Shown piece after piece: positions 1-10,153 of a stretch of 64,000 nucleotides of DNA; the first letter of the stretch is position 1; each line of letters starts with the position of its first letter. The position numbers and the translations under genes are program-made. The notes under the pieces were generated by a model. It ran no database searches. It was not told where the DNA came from and saw only the letters and a list, made by a program, of their open reading frames with translations. This DNA is from JBOEGW01 sp050633625. Its GTDB lineage: Bacteria > Pseudomonadota > Alphaproteobacteria > Rhodobacterales > Rhodobacteraceae. The DNA lies in NCBI GenBank assembly GCA_050633625.1, contig JBOEGW010000003.1, positions 186,001 to 250,000 on the forward strand, read 5' to 3'.

Positions 1-1
1 G

Positions 2-424
2 GCCTTTACCGACGCGCTCGCGCCTTGGGATTTGGCACAACTTGAACCCTATCGCCCGGAATACCTCGCCGGATTTCGCGCCGAAGGCTATACGGTTGAG
101 CTGCCGGACGGCTATGATGAAGCGCGCGCTTATATGGATCAGGTGATCTTGCGGGACGTGAAGTTTGATATTGGCGGGGATCGGCAAAGGGTGCATTCGG
201 TCAACACCAAAGTGTCTGATGTGACCTTCAAACATGTGCTGCTGCCGGTCTGGATCGCGGCCTATAAGTATCGCGGGAAGACCTTTCGTTTTGTGGTGAA
301 CGGGCGCTCTGGCAAGGTCAAAGGGCAGCGGCCATGGTCCGCTTGGAAAATCGCCTTTGCTGTGGTGTTTGGGTTGCTGGCTGCTGGCGTCATTGGCTTT
401 GTCATTAGCCAGTCACAGGGATAA
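2..424 (+). CDS. C-terminal part of a membrane-anchored protein (5' end outside window)
   Basis: The reading frame is open to the left edge and ends at TAA 422-424, so only the last ~140 residues are visible. It contains a soluble part with the stretch LPVWIAAYKYRGK followed by VVNGRSGKVKGQRPWS, then one C-terminal transmembrane helix at about residues 108-125 (IAFAVVFGLLAAGVIGFVI) and a short polar tail. The LPVW..Y.Y.GK...VNG.TG.V.G.RPWS pattern is what I recall from zinc-ribbon membrane proteins sometimes annotated as primosomal-N'-like or TFIIB-type zinc-finger proteins; the zinc ribbon would lie upstream of the window. The function is unknown. The nitroreductase gene follows after 4 bases. 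Confidence 0.75.
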   Translation, partial: AFTDALAPWDLAQLEPYRPEYLAGFRAEGYTVELPDGYDEARAYMDQVILRDVKFDIGGDRQRVHSVNTKVSDVTFKHVLLPVWIAAYKYRGKTFRFVVNGRSGKVKGQRPWSAWKIAFAVVFGLLAAGVIGFVISQSQG

Positions 425-428
425 GAAG

Positions 429-1100
429 ATGAGCGATTTCGAGGTGTTGGAACGCATTTTAACGGGGCGTTTTTCCTGTCGTGGCTACCTTGATACCCCA
501 ATTGATCGTGCCGAAATTGAGCAGGTTTTGCGCGCTGCGCAACGTGTACCCTCATGGTGCAATGCCCAGCCTTGGCAGGTTGTGGTGACAGCGCCGGGCG
601 AAACCGCGCGCCTTGCGAACGCCCTGACCGAACAGGCGATGACAGTGACTGCAACGCCAGACCTCCCCTTTCCAAAGGGATACACGGGCGCGCATAAAGA
701 GCGGCGGCGCACCTGTGGGTGGCAGCTTTATGAGGCAATGGGCGTCAGCAAGGGCGACCGAGACGGCTCGGCGCGCGAGATGATCAAGAACTATCGGTTT
801 TTTGGCGCGCCTCATGTGGCCGTGATCACCTCTGGGGCGGAACTTGGCCCTTACGGCGCGCTGGATTGCGGCGGGTTTATCACCGGGTTCACCTTGGCCG
901 CACAAAGCAAAGGCATCGCAACAATTGCCCAAGCCGCGCCCGCAGCTTTTGCGCCGTTTTTGCGCGCTTGGTTTGGGCTGGGCGAGGACCGGCTGGTGTT
1001 GGCCACCATCGCATTTGGCCGCGCGGACCCGGAACACCCCGCCAATGGCTTTCGCACAGAGCGCGCCCCTCTCACCGAATGGGTAGACTTTCGCGAATAA
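429..1100 (+). CDS. Nitroreductase family protein
   Basis: A 223-residue FMN-dependent NAD(P)H oxidoreductase of the nitroreductase fold. The N-terminal signature RFSCRGYLDTPID with the following helix and VPSWCNAQPWQVVV (about residues 35-50) is the FMN-binding region of the family, and length fits. ATG 429 was chosen because the family starts a few residues before the R.S.R motif; a longer in-frame extension from 357 would run into the upstream gene. The real substrate (nitroaromatics, quinones or other) cannot be told. It is probably co-transcribed with the preceding gene, 4 bases away. Confidence 0.88.
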   Translation: MSDFEVLERILTGRFSCRGYLDTPIDRAEIEQVLRAAQRVPSWCNAQPWQVVVTAPGETARLANALTEQAMTVTATPDLPFPKGYTGAHKERRRTCGWQLYEAMGVSKGDRDGSAREMIKNYRFFGAPHVAVITSGAELGPYGALDCGGFITGFTLAAQSKGIATIAQAAPAAFAPFLRAWFGLGEDRLVLATIAFGRADPEHPANGFRTERAPLTEWVDFRE

Positions 1101-1162
1101 CATTGCGCAAAGGGCGGTCTGTCGCTAAATGATACCGCTAACAATAGCCTTGGGAGGCGAAA

Positions 1163-2068
1163 ATGATCCTGTGTTGTGGCGAAGCCTTGATTGACATGTT
1201 GCCCCGCGTCTCACAAGCGGGTGAACCTGCCTTTGCGCCCTTGGCGGGGGGGGCTGTGTTCAACACCTCGATTGCACTTGGGCGTCTTGGGGTCGCGTCT
1301 GGCTTTTTGAGCGGGATTTCGACCGATCTTTTCGGTGCGCAATTGGTCGATGCTTTGGCAGCATCAAATGTGGATGCAAGCCTTTGCATTCGGTCTGATC
1401 GCCCGACGACTTTGGCCTTTGTGACCCTGACGGACGGCCATGCAAAATACGCCTTTTACGATGAAAACACAGCGGGGCGGATGATCACGGCCGCGGATAT
1501 GCCCAAATTGCCAGACACGGTGGATGCGCTCTTTTTTGGCGGCATATCACTCGTTGCGGACCCTGCGGCAGACGCCTATGCGGCGCTCATGCTGCGCGAA
1601 GCCGCAACGCGGGTGACGATGATAGACCCGAATATTCGCCCTGACTTTATCACCGATGAACCCGCCTTTCGCGCGCGTTTGATGTCGATGTTGGGCGTGG
1701 CTGACATTGTGAAAATCTCGGACGAGGATCTGGAGTGGATTGGGGTTTCGATTGAGGATTTGCTCGAAATGGGCGTGAAACTTGTGTGCTTGACCGAAGG
1801 TGCCAAGGGCGTCACGGGATATTTTGGCGCGGGTCAACTGAGCGCCCCTTCAAAGCGCGTTGAGGTGGTGGACACCGTTGGCGCGGGCGACACTTTCAAT
1901 GCCGGATTGCTGGCAGGCTTGGCGCGCGATGGGCTTTTGTCAAAGGGCGCGCTTGCGTCCCTCAGCAGCGAAGCCCTGCGCCCGGCGCTTGAACTTGGCG
2001 CAAGCGCTGCTGCGATCACTGTGAGCCGTGCGGGCGCAAACCCGCCTTGGCAACACGAGCTGGAGTAG
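1163..2068 (+). CDS. PfkB-family carbohydrate kinase (fructokinase-like)
   Basis: A 301-residue ribokinase/PfkB-fold sugar kinase. It opens with ILCCGEALIDM and carries the sugar-binding GGAVFNTSIALGRLG motif near residue 31 and the C-terminal PfkB signature DTVGAGDTFNAGLLAGL near residue 235, in which the Asp of GAGD is the catalytic base and the Gly-rich segment forms the anion hole. The N-terminal pattern is most like bacterial fructokinases, but related specificities (2-keto-3-deoxygluconate, tagatose phosphate) are possible. A GGGAGG-type ribosome site precedes the ATG. The dtd gene follows within a few bases, so the two are probably co-transcribed. Confidence 0.85.
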   Translation: MILCCGEALIDMLPRVSQAGEPAFAPLAGGAVFNTSIALGRLGVASGFLSGISTDLFGAQLVDALAASNVDASLCIRSDRPTTLAFVTLTDGHAKYAFYDENTAGRMITAADMPKLPDTVDALFFGGISLVADPAADAYAALMLREAATRVTMIDPNIRPDFITDEPAFRARLMSMLGVADIVKISDEDLEWIGVSIEDLLEMGVKLVCLTEGAKGVTGYFGAGQLSAPSKRVEVVDTVGAGDTFNAGLLAGLARDGLLSKGALASLSSEALRPALELGASAAAITVSRAGANPPWQHELE

Positions 2069-2073
2069 ATGAT

Positions 2074-2511
2074 TTGCGGGCACTCGTTCAACGCGTGAGT
2101 GAAGCCGCCGTTCGTGTTGACGGCGAAGTGATTGGCGAGATCGGACCCGGCTTGTTGGTTTTGGTCTGTGCAATGCAAGGTGACACAGAAGCCAACGCGG
2201 ACCTGATGGCCGCCAAGCTCTCGAAGCTTCGGATATTTCAGGATGACGCTGGCAAAATGAACTGGAGTGTTTTGGACGTGGGTGGCCATGCATTGGTGGT
2301 CAGCCAGTTTACCCTTGCGGCCGATATGCGGTCCGGCAACCGGCCCGGGTTTTCGAGCGCTGCCGCGCCAGATGAGGGTGTGCGATTGTATGAGTATTTC
2401 GCGGATCAACTCCGTGGGCTTGGTGTGCAGGTCGCGCAGGGGAAGTTTGGCGCGGACATGAAAGTGTCGTTGATCAACGATGGCCCCGTGACGATTTGGG
2501 CAGAGTGGTAG
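2074..2511 (+). CDS. dtd: D-aminoacyl-tRNA deacylase (DTD)
   Basis: Cytosolic proofreading enzyme that hydrolyses D-aminoacyl-tRNAs (and Gly-tRNA-Ala). The family hallmarks are both present: SQFTLAAD and the C-terminal NDGPVTIW (Gly-cisPro loop). I chose TTG 2074 as start because the protein then begins M-RALVQRVSEA, the usual N terminus, and GGAG at 2062-2065 lies 8 bases upstream; an earlier TTG at 2047 would overlap the kinase gene. With TTG 2074 it begins 5 bases after the kinase stop. Length about 145 residues matches the family. It converges on rodA with only 3 bases between the stop codons. Confidence 0.93.
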   Translation: MRALVQRVSEAAVRVDGEVIGEIGPGLLVLVCAMQGDTEANADLMAAKLSKLRIFQDDAGKMNWSVLDVGGHALVVSQFTLAADMRSGNRPGFSSAAAPDEGVRLYEYFADQLRGLGVQVAQGKFGADMKVSLINDGPVTIWAEW

Positions 2512-2514
2512 CCG

Positions 2515-3660
2515 CTACTTTGCGCGAGGCCGATGGATGTGCGCGGATTGCACAAGGCCAAAACCAATGAGCAAGATCAGCATGGCCGAGCCACCGTAAC
2601 TCACAAGCGGAAGCGGCACCCCGACCACGGGCGCAAGCCCCATGACCATCGACATATTAACAGCGAAAAAGAAGAAGAACGTAGCTGCGATGCCCATAGT
2701 CACAAGCGCGCCAAACCTGTCGGCATTTCGCATAGCTGAAATCACACAAAACACGATGATCGCTACGTAAAGCGCCAGAAGTGAGCCGGCGCCGATAAAG
2801 CCGAATTCCTCGGCCAAAGTTGTGAAAATGAAGTCTGTGTGTTTTTCGGGCAGGAAGTTCAAACGGCTCTGCGTCCCTTGCATAAACCCGCGTCCTGTCC
2901 AGCCGCCGGAACCAAGCGCGATCTTGGATTGGGTGATGTGATACCCCGCGCCAAGGGGATCGCTTTCCGGGTTCAAGAATGTGTCGATCCGCCGATATTG
3001 ATAGTCCTTGAGCAACTGCCAAGGGGTGCCGCGCGACAAGAATACCCCCGCCACAAGCCCGCCACCCATGGCGCCCACAGCGATGAAATACAGAATGTGC
3101 ACGCCTGCCAGAAACATCACAACAGCACCGCCGGACACCAGCAAGATCGAGGTGCCTAGGTCGGGTTGGCGCAGCACGAGTGCTGTGGGTATCAATATGA
3201 ATGCAACAGGCAATAGCACCCAAATTGGGCGCGACACCTTGTTCACATCCAGCCAATCATAATAGGCCGCCAGCATCATCACGAGGGTGATTTTCATCAA
3301 CTCCGAAGGCTGAAGGCGCATAAAGCCCAGGTCGATCCAGCGTTGCGCGCCCATGCCCACGTCACCAACCAGAAGGACCAGCACCAGCAAGATCAGCGAT
3401 GCGATATAGGCCAGCACCGACATGTTGCGCCAAAACCAAATGGGCACCATTGCGACGACAAACAGCAACGTAAGCCCCATCACAAAGCGTTTCATCTGTG
3501 GCCCCGCCCATGGGTCAAACGAGCCGCCCGCAACGGAATAGAGCATGATGAACCCAATGGAGGCGACAGCGGTGATCAGCAGGATCAACACCCAGTTCAG
3601 ATACAGAACCTTGGCCGGGCCTGTCGGCGTGACCTTGATGGAATGTTCAAGATAGCTCAT
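2515..3660 (-). CDS. rodA: Rod-shape peptidoglycan polymerase RodA (SEDS family)
   Basis: SEDS-family glycosyltransferase that polymerises lipid II during lateral wall elongation together with PBP2. At 381 residues it has about ten hydrophobic segments and the family motifs GAQRWIDLGFMRLQPSELMK, RQPDLGTS (containing the conserved Asp) and GVPLPLVSYGGSAML near the C terminus. Its ATG overlaps the end of mrdA by 4 bases, so translation is coupled to its partner. It is the last gene of the mre operon. Confidence 0.97.
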   Translation of the reverse strand: MSYLEHSIKVTPTGPAKVLYLNWVLILLITAVASIGFIMLYSVAGGSFDPWAGPQMKRFVMGLTLLFVVAMVPIWFWRNMSVLAYIASLILLVLVLLVGDVGMGAQRWIDLGFMRLQPSELMKITLVMMLAAYYDWLDVNKVSRPIWVLLPVAFILIPTALVLRQPDLGTSILLVSGGAVVMFLAGVHILYFIAVGAMGGGLVAGVFLSRGTPWQLLKDYQYRRIDTFLNPESDPLGAGYHITQSKIALGSGGWTGRGFMQGTQSRLNFLPEKHTDFIFTTLAEEFGFIGAGSLLALYVAIIVFCVISAMRNADRFGALVTMGIAATFFFFFAVNMSMVMGLAPVVGVPLPLVSYGGSAMLILLIGFGLVQSAHIHRPRAK

Positions 3661-5600
3661 GCGCGGGTGCGCCCCTCTGAGGGGGCCTGAGGCGGGCGCA
3701 AATCCAGCTTGTTGAAGCGCGCACGAATTGTGCCTCTTTGGCTCGAAGGATAGGCCGACAGCGGCGGCACATCGTCAAAAAGCGCCGCCAAAAGCACGTC
3801 GCGCGCGATTGGTGCCGCTGCGGTGGACCCGCCACCACCATGCTCCACGACGACCGCCACCGCGACTTCGGGATTGTCATGGGGCGCGTAACACACGAAC
3901 AAAGCGTGGTCGCGCCGCTCCCAAGGCAAATCCTCATTGCGCGAGACCCCGCGCGCGCGCTCCGCGGCGGTAATGTTGCGCACTTGTGAGGTGCCGGTCT
4001 TGCCAGCCATGCGCACGCCTTCTGCGACCACGCGCGAGGAACCGCCCGTGCCGCCTCCTGCATTCACAACCTCGTACATGCCGCGGCGCACCGCTTCTAG
4101 GTTTTCGCTCGAAATATCGATCGGTTCTGCGCCTTTCACAGGCTGCTCAACGCCATCCACCGAGCGCACAAGGCGCGGCTCAATCTTGTTGCCCATCGCA
4201 ATGCGCGCTGTCATGACCGCCAGTTGCAAAGGCGACGACAGCACAAACCCCTGCCCGATCGAGGCGTTGATACTATCCCCAACAACCCACTCTTTGCCTT
4301 TGCTTTCCAACTTCCATTCTTTGGTCGGAATAAGCCCTTCAGACACCCCGGTCAGGGGCAGATCATAAGCCACGCCTAGGCCGAGCTTCTTGGCCATCGC
4401 GGACATGCCAGCGATCCCAACACGCTGCGCCAAATCGTAGTAATAGACATCACAGCTTTCTTTGAGCGAGCGCACCAATGCCACCCGGCCATGACCGCCA
4501 CGCCGCCAACAGTGGAACCTGCGCGAATGCAGCTCGATGCTCCCGCGACAGGTGACTTGCTCATTCGTATCCACCTCGCCCGCCTCAAGCGCGGCAAGCG
4601 CGGTGACCATTTTGAAGGTCGAACCTGGAGGGTACAAACCAGAGGTGCATTTGTTGGGCAAGGGTCGATAGGGATCATCCAGAAGCCCTTGATAATCCTT
4701 ATAAGAAATCCCGCGCACGAATTTGTTCGGATCATAACTAGGGGCCGATGCCGCCGCCAGAATATCGCCATTGCGCGGATCAATCACCACAGCAGCGGCG
4801 CTTTCCCCCGCAAGGCGCGCTTCAGCGAAGTTTTGCAGAGCGTGGTTCACGGTGAGCTGAACATTGGCCCCGGCCGTGGTTTCTTCGCGGCCCAGCTCGC
4901 GCATCACCCGCCCAACAGCATTAACCTCGATGCGCTTGGTGCCCGCACGGCCTCGAAGGGTAGACTCAAGGCGGGCTTCGACGCCAATTTTGCCGATCTG
5001 AAAACGCGGAATTTGCAGCAAGGGATCGGGGTTTTCCAGCCGCTCCAAATCGCGGTCCGACACCGGACCAACATAGCCAACAATATGAGCGAAATCCTTG
5101 TCGAGCGGATACACCCGGCTCAGTCCCATTTCCGGCGAAACACCGGGCAGCGCGGGCGCGTTCACGGCCACCTCAGAGACATCTTCCCAGTTCACACGGT
5201 CTGCGATTGTGACGGGCACAAAGGGCGAGCGACGGCGCATTTCTTCTATCGCATCGGCCTTTTGCTCCTCGCTCAGATAGATCAGCTTTGACAGACGCTC
5301 CAGCACCGCCTCAACATCCCCGGCGTCCTCGCGCACCATAACAATGCGATAGTTTTGCTCATTGCCAGCAAGCAACACGCCTTTGCGATCGTAAATCAGG
5401 CCACGCGCAGGTGGAATGAGGCGCATGTTGATCCGGTTTTCATCGGCCAACATGCGGTATTGATCTGCCTGTTCGACCTGCATGTACCGCATCCGGCCAA
5501 CCAATATGCCACCAAACGCAAGCTGTGTGCCGCCCAAAAGCAAACCGCGCCGTGAGATGGTGCGATGGCTTTTTTCGGTATCTGCCGGGGAGCGTCTCAT
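3657..5600 (-). CDS. mrdA: Penicillin-binding protein 2 (elongation-specific transpeptidase)
   Basis: A 647-residue class B PBP that cross-links peptidoglycan in the elongasome. A short cytoplasmic N terminus and one membrane anchor (about residues 18-37) precede the PBP dimerisation domain and the transpeptidase domain. The active-site motifs are visible: PGSTFKMV (SxxK), SCD in LKESCDVYYYDLA, and KTGTSQV near the C terminus. The N terminus contains ISRRGLLLGG, which looks Tat-like but is typical of the short N terminus before a PBP2 anchor. It lies between mreD (1 base gap) and rodA (4 base overlap). Confidence 0.97.
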   Translation of the reverse strand: MRRSPADTEKSHRTISRRGLLLGGTQLAFGGILVGRMRYMQVEQADQYRMLADENRINMRLIPPARGLIYDRKGVLLAGNEQNYRIVMVREDAGDVEAVLERLSKLIYLSEEQKADAIEEMRRRSPFVPVTIADRVNWEDVSEVAVNAPALPGVSPEMGLSRVYPLDKDFAHIVGYVGPVSDRDLERLENPDPLLQIPRFQIGKIGVEARLESTLRGRAGTKRIEVNAVGRVMRELGREETTAGANVQLTVNHALQNFAEARLAGESAAAVVIDPRNGDILAAASAPSYDPNKFVRGISYKDYQGLLDDPYRPLPNKCTSGLYPPGSTFKMVTALAALEAGEVDTNEQVTCRGSIELHSRRFHCWRRGGHGRVALVRSLKESCDVYYYDLAQRVGIAGMSAMAKKLGLGVAYDLPLTGVSEGLIPTKEWKLESKGKEWVVGDSINASIGQGFVLSSPLQLAVMTARIAMGNKIEPRLVRSVDGVEQPVKGAEPIDISSENLEAVRRGMYEVVNAGGGTGGSSRVVAEGVRMAGKTGTSQVRNITAAERARGVSRNEDLPWERRDHALFVCYAPHDNPEVAVAVVVEHGGGGSTAAAPIARDVLLAALFDDVPPLSAYPSSQRGTIRARFNKLDLRPPQAPSEGRTRA

Positions 5601-5601
5601 T

Positions 5602-6135
5602 TCAAATCACCTCCGCGTCAAGTTCGCCGGGGCGCGGGCGCGCAACGCCAAACCCCCAAGTCGAAACCAGCACCACGACCGGGTAAAACGCCGCCGTCGA
5701 AACGATGCGCAACAAGCCTTTGCCAAAACTCGCGTGATCCACCATGAACACCGTGAGAACCAGCCATTCCATCAAGATCATCGCGAAGACAACGCCAGTC
5801 ACCAACACCCACTCAGCGAGGAAGGTTTGCTCATGTGCGCTGGCTTGGCGTGTGCGCAGGAACTCAAGCGCGATCACCGCAAGCGCGGGCCATACACCGG
5901 GCGGGCGCATGAACAACATGTCGCCAATCAGAAACAAGAATGCGACCAAGATCACCGGCACATAGTCGGGGCGGCGCAGGGTCCAGGCGAAGGCCAACAT
6001 CAACCCCAACTCGGGCGGCGGAAACAAGGTTGTGCCGTGGCTGAGCGGCAAGAGGCGCACGAAACTCGCGGCGAGAAACACCAGGACCAAGATGCTCACA
6101 TACATTGAGCGGCGCAGGAATAGGTGGTCGATCAT
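5602..6135 (-). CDS. mreD: Rod shape-determining protein MreD
   Basis: A small integral membrane protein of 177 residues with about five hydrophobic segments, a scaffold of the MreBCD elongasome. ATG 6135 overlaps the mreC stop in an ATGA-type junction, which together with the family's usual N terminus argues against the longer in-frame extension to 6231. The sequence itself is weakly conserved; the call rests mainly on position between mreC and mrdA and on the membrane topology. Confidence 0.92.
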   Translation of the reverse strand: MIDHLFLRRSMYVSILVLVFLAASFVRLLPLSHGTTLFPPPELGLMLAFAWTLRRPDYVPVILVAFLFLIGDMLFMRPPGVWPALAVIALEFLRTRQASAHEQTFLAEWVLVTGVVFAMILMEWLVLTVFMVDHASFGKGLLRIVSTAAFYPVVVLVSTWGFGVARPRPGELDAEVI

Positions 6136-7127
6136 TGCGCCGCCCTCGCCGTGTCTTGGTCCGTGTTGTCTTGGTCTGACGCGTCGGGCGCGGGGCAATC
6201 CGCACCTTCGGGAATGACATCCTCCAGACACTCAGGCGGCAAACCCTCTGCAACGGGAGCCAAAACAGGGTTCATCACGATCAAACCGCCGGCATCATCA
6301 ACGCTTTCGCCCGCGTGTGAGCGCAACACGCGCAGAAATTCCAGCCGCTCATAATCCGCCGCAAGGCGCACGCGCAGCCGGCGATCACTGCCTTGGATCA
6401 CCTCACCAATCAACAGGCCCGCCGGGAACACGCCACCATCGCCCGAAGACAACACCCGGTCTCCCGGGCGCACAAGGTCCGCGTTTTCGATGAATTCCAG
6501 CGGCGGCGCAACGCCATTATCGCCCACCAAAATCGCAGGTTGGCCGGAGGGCTGGATGGCCACTGGGATGCGCGAATTGCTGTCCGAGAGCAAGATGACT
6601 CGGCTCGTTTGGTTGCCCACGCCGGAAATCCGCCCCACAAGCCCAAGACCATCCATCGCCGCCCAACCGTCCACAACCCCATCGCGCGCGCCCACATTCA
6701 GCAAGACGGATTGGCGAAAGGGTGAACCGCTGTCCGCCAACACAACGCCCGTCACATAGGACAAGCGCGCATCCAGACGCACGTTGTTGAGGTCGAGAAG
6801 TTTAGCGTTTTCCTGCTCCAACTGAAGCGCCGCTTCTTTCCAAGCTTTCATCTGCTGAAGTTCGCGGCGCAGCTCTTGGTTTTGCTCGGCAAGGCGCGCG
6901 TAGGATTGGAACCCTTCGATCATATCCGCGCCTTTGGTCACAGGCACCAATGCCCACTCAAAGTTCGGCACGACCTTATCGACCATCTGCGCGCGAAACC
7001 GCTCTACGCGCGGGCTATCGATGCGCCAGAGGATGAACAGAGCAAACAGAACAAACAAAGTCACCCCGATCAGAATACGCCTGACCGGACCAACAAAATC
7101 TTCGTTCGAGTGCCTCTGTTTTGCCAA
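6132..7127 (-). CDS. mreC: Rod shape-determining protein MreC
   Basis: Bitopic elongasome protein of 331 residues: a cytoplasmic N terminus, one membrane helix (about residues 16-32), a periplasmic coiled coil (about 70-105, rich in QNQELRRELQQ-type heptads) and a beta-rich domain containing VNVGARDGVVDGWA-like and VGRISGV motifs. The start is a TTG codon at 7127, supported by GGAGG 6 bases upstream and by the MAKQR N terminus. The C-terminal ~40 residues are acidic and Cys-containing, an extension beyond the conserved domain. It lies 35 bases after mreB and overlaps mreD by 4. Confidence 0.95.
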   Translation of the reverse strand: MAKQRHSNEDFVGPVRRILIGVTLFVLFALFILWRIDSPRVERFRAQMVDKVVPNFEWALVPVTKGADMIEGFQSYARLAEQNQELRRELQQMKAWKEAALQLEQENAKLLDLNNVRLDARLSYVTGVVLADSGSPFRQSVLLNVGARDGVVDGWAAMDGLGLVGRISGVGNQTSRVILLSDSNSRIPVAIQPSGQPAILVGDNGVAPPLEFIENADLVRPGDRVLSSGDGGVFPAGLLIGEVIQGSDRRLRVRLAADYERLEFLRVLRSHAGESVDDAGGLIVMNPVLAPVAEGLPPECLEDVIPEGADCPAPDASDQDNTDQDTARAAQ

Positions 7128-7162
7128 AGGGGCCTCCGCAGGATGGGGGCCGGAATACGGCC

Positions 7163-8200
7163 TTAGCTATCGTAGTCGATAACGTGGCGCAGTTGTTTCT
7201 CGTATTCCAGTGCCTTGCCAGTGCCAAGCGCCACACAATTTAGTGACTCATCCGCGACCGAGATCGACAGGCCGGTTTGTTCGCGCAGCGCCAAGTCAAG
7301 CTCGCCAAGCAGCGCCCCACCGCCGGTCAACATGACGCCGCGATCCACAATATCCGCCGCCAAATCGGGGGGCGTCGTTTCAAGGGCTGTCATGACGGCT
7401 TCGCAAATCTGCTGAACAGGTTCCGCGAGCGCTTCAGCAACTTGTGCTTGGTTGATTTCGAGTTCTTTCGGAACGCCATTGAGCAAATCTCGGCCCCGGA
7501 TCGTCATCGAAGCGCCGCGCCCATCGTCGGGCATACGCGCGGTGCCGATCGAGGTCTTGACCCGTTCAGCGGTGGTTTCCCCGACCAGCAAGTTATGCTG
7601 CCGGCGCAAATAGTTGATAATCGCCTCGTCCATTCGGTCGCCGCCCACCCGCACAGAACGGGCGTACACGATGTCACCAAGCGACAACACGGCGACTTCG
7701 GTGGTCCCGCCACCAATGTCCACAACCATCGAGCCGGTGGGATCGGTAATCGGCATCCCCGCGCCAATCGCGGCGGCAATCGGCTCTGCGATCAAGCCAG
7801 CACGGCGCGCACCAGCGGACAAAACGGACTGGCGAATTGCGCGCTTTTCAACGGGGGTCGCGCCATGTGGCACACAAACAATAATCTTTGGTTTTGAGAA
7901 GGTTGTGCGTTTGTGCACCTTGCGAATGAAATGTTTGATCATCTCTTCGGCGGTGTCAAAATCGGCAATCACCCCTTCGCGCATCGGACGAATGGCCTCA
8001 ATCGAGCCGGGCGTGCGCCCCAACATCAATTTGGCATCCTCACCTACGGCCAGCACCTTTTTCACGCCGTCTTTGACATGATAGGCAACCACCGAAGGTT
8101 CGCTCAAAATGACGCCCTTACCCTTGACGTAGACAAGCGTGTTCGCCGTCCCAAGGTCAATCGCCATGTCGGACGAAAACAGTCCAGAAAAAAGAGCCAT
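7163..8200 (-). CDS. mreB: Actin-like cell shape protein MreB
   Basis: A 345-residue actin-fold ATPase that forms membrane-bound filaments and positions the elongation machinery. Phosphate-binding motifs AIDLGTANTLVYVKG (N-terminal) and VVDIGGGTTEVAV and the adenosine motif GVMLTGGGALLGELD are intact. ATG 8200 gives the usual MALFSGLFSSDMAIDLG start; an upstream in-frame start at 8254 is unlikely. It is the first gene of mreB-mreC-mreD-mrdA-rodA, all on the minus strand, so its promoter should lie in 8201-8346. Confidence 0.98.
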   Translation of the reverse strand: MALFSGLFSSDMAIDLGTANTLVYVKGKGVILSEPSVVAYHVKDGVKKVLAVGEDAKLMLGRTPGSIEAIRPMREGVIADFDTAEEMIKHFIRKVHKRTTFSKPKIIVCVPHGATPVEKRAIRQSVLSAGARRAGLIAEPIAAAIGAGMPITDPTGSMVVDIGGGTTEVAVLSLGDIVYARSVRVGGDRMDEAIINYLRRQHNLLVGETTAERVKTSIGTARMPDDGRGASMTIRGRDLLNGVPKELEINQAQVAEALAEPVQQICEAVMTALETTPPDLAADIVDRGVMLTGGGALLGELDLALREQTGLSISVADESLNCVALGTGKALEYEKQLRHVIDYDS

Positions 8201-8346
8201 TTCGCGTTTCCCGTTTACCCAAGTAAAATCAGCGGCGTAGCAGACTCGCCCCAATCAAGGCGTTATAGGCGTGTAAACGCTTTAGGAAAAGGCCCCCTGC
8301 GCGCCTTGTAAGCACATTTTCGCTTGGCAAAGCTCCCCTTCAAATG

Positions 8347-8376
8347 AAAGGCGCGCAAGAGTGTTCGCGCGCCTTT
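8347..8376 (-). terminator. Hairpin downstream of leuA
   Basis: A perfect 10-bp inverted repeat, AAAGGCGCGC at 8347-8356 and GCGCGCCTTT at 8367-8376, with a 10-base loop, sits 37 bases after the leuA stop. Transcribed from the minus strand the stem ends in CCUUU. It should end the leuA transcript before the mreB promoter region. Confidence 0.75.
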
Positions 8377-8413
8377 GGGGTTCTTGTTCTGTCGCGCCAC
8401 AAAGCGGCCTGGT

Positions 8414-9940
<1,527 letters not shown>

Positions 9941-9954
9941 CGTCGTCGCCTTCC

Positions 9955-10074
9955 TCAAATCCAGTGCCGGGGCGGGTTTGCGCCCTCATAATCCATGCGC
10001 ATATGACCCTCAAGGGCGCGCGAAAGGTCCGTCGATTGCAGGCGCGCCAAGGGCGCAAAAATGGGGTGAGTCAT
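9955..10074 (-). CDS. Short 39-residue ORF directly upstream of leuA
   Basis: ATG 10074 to TGA 9955-9957 encodes 39 residues beginning MTHPIFAPLARLQ and ending PPRHWI. AGGAAG lies 7 to 8 bases upstream of the ATG, and the TGA forms part of the leuA Shine-Dalgarno (TGAGGAAGG), so translation would couple into leuA. I do not recognise the product. There is no signal peptide or membrane segment, and it has only four leucines, so it is not the attenuator peptide itself. It may be a small conserved protein or a translational coupling ORF. Confidence 0.6.
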   Translation of the reverse strand: MTHPIFAPLARLQSTDLSRALEGHMRMDYEGANPPRHWI

Positions 10075-10120
10075 GGGGGTCTTCCTAGCTATTAGCGTTT
10101 GTGTCGATGGCGCTGGTCAC

Positions 10121-10153
10121 CTCTGAGCGGTCGCGCCGAAGGCACGCTCAGAG
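10121..10153 (-). promoter_or_regulatory. Attenuator-type hairpin in the leuA leader
   Basis: A perfect 9-bp inverted repeat, CTCTGAGCG at 10121-10129 and CGCTCAGAG at 10145-10153, can extend towards a GCC-UUCG-GGC-type tetraloop in the minus-strand RNA. The 5' arm contains the last Leu codon and the stop codon of the leader peptide, so ribosome position during leucine starvation or sufficiency would decide whether it forms. It is not followed by a U run, so it is not a textbook intrinsic terminator; it could act in a different fold, with Rho, or by exposing a downstream start. Confidence 0.6.

Noticed and set aside
3657..5600. Twin-arginine motif in the PBP2 N terminus as evidence of Tat export
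   Set aside because: PBP2 is a bitopic protein with a single membrane anchor; RRGLLLGG near the helix is the usual positive-inside flank.
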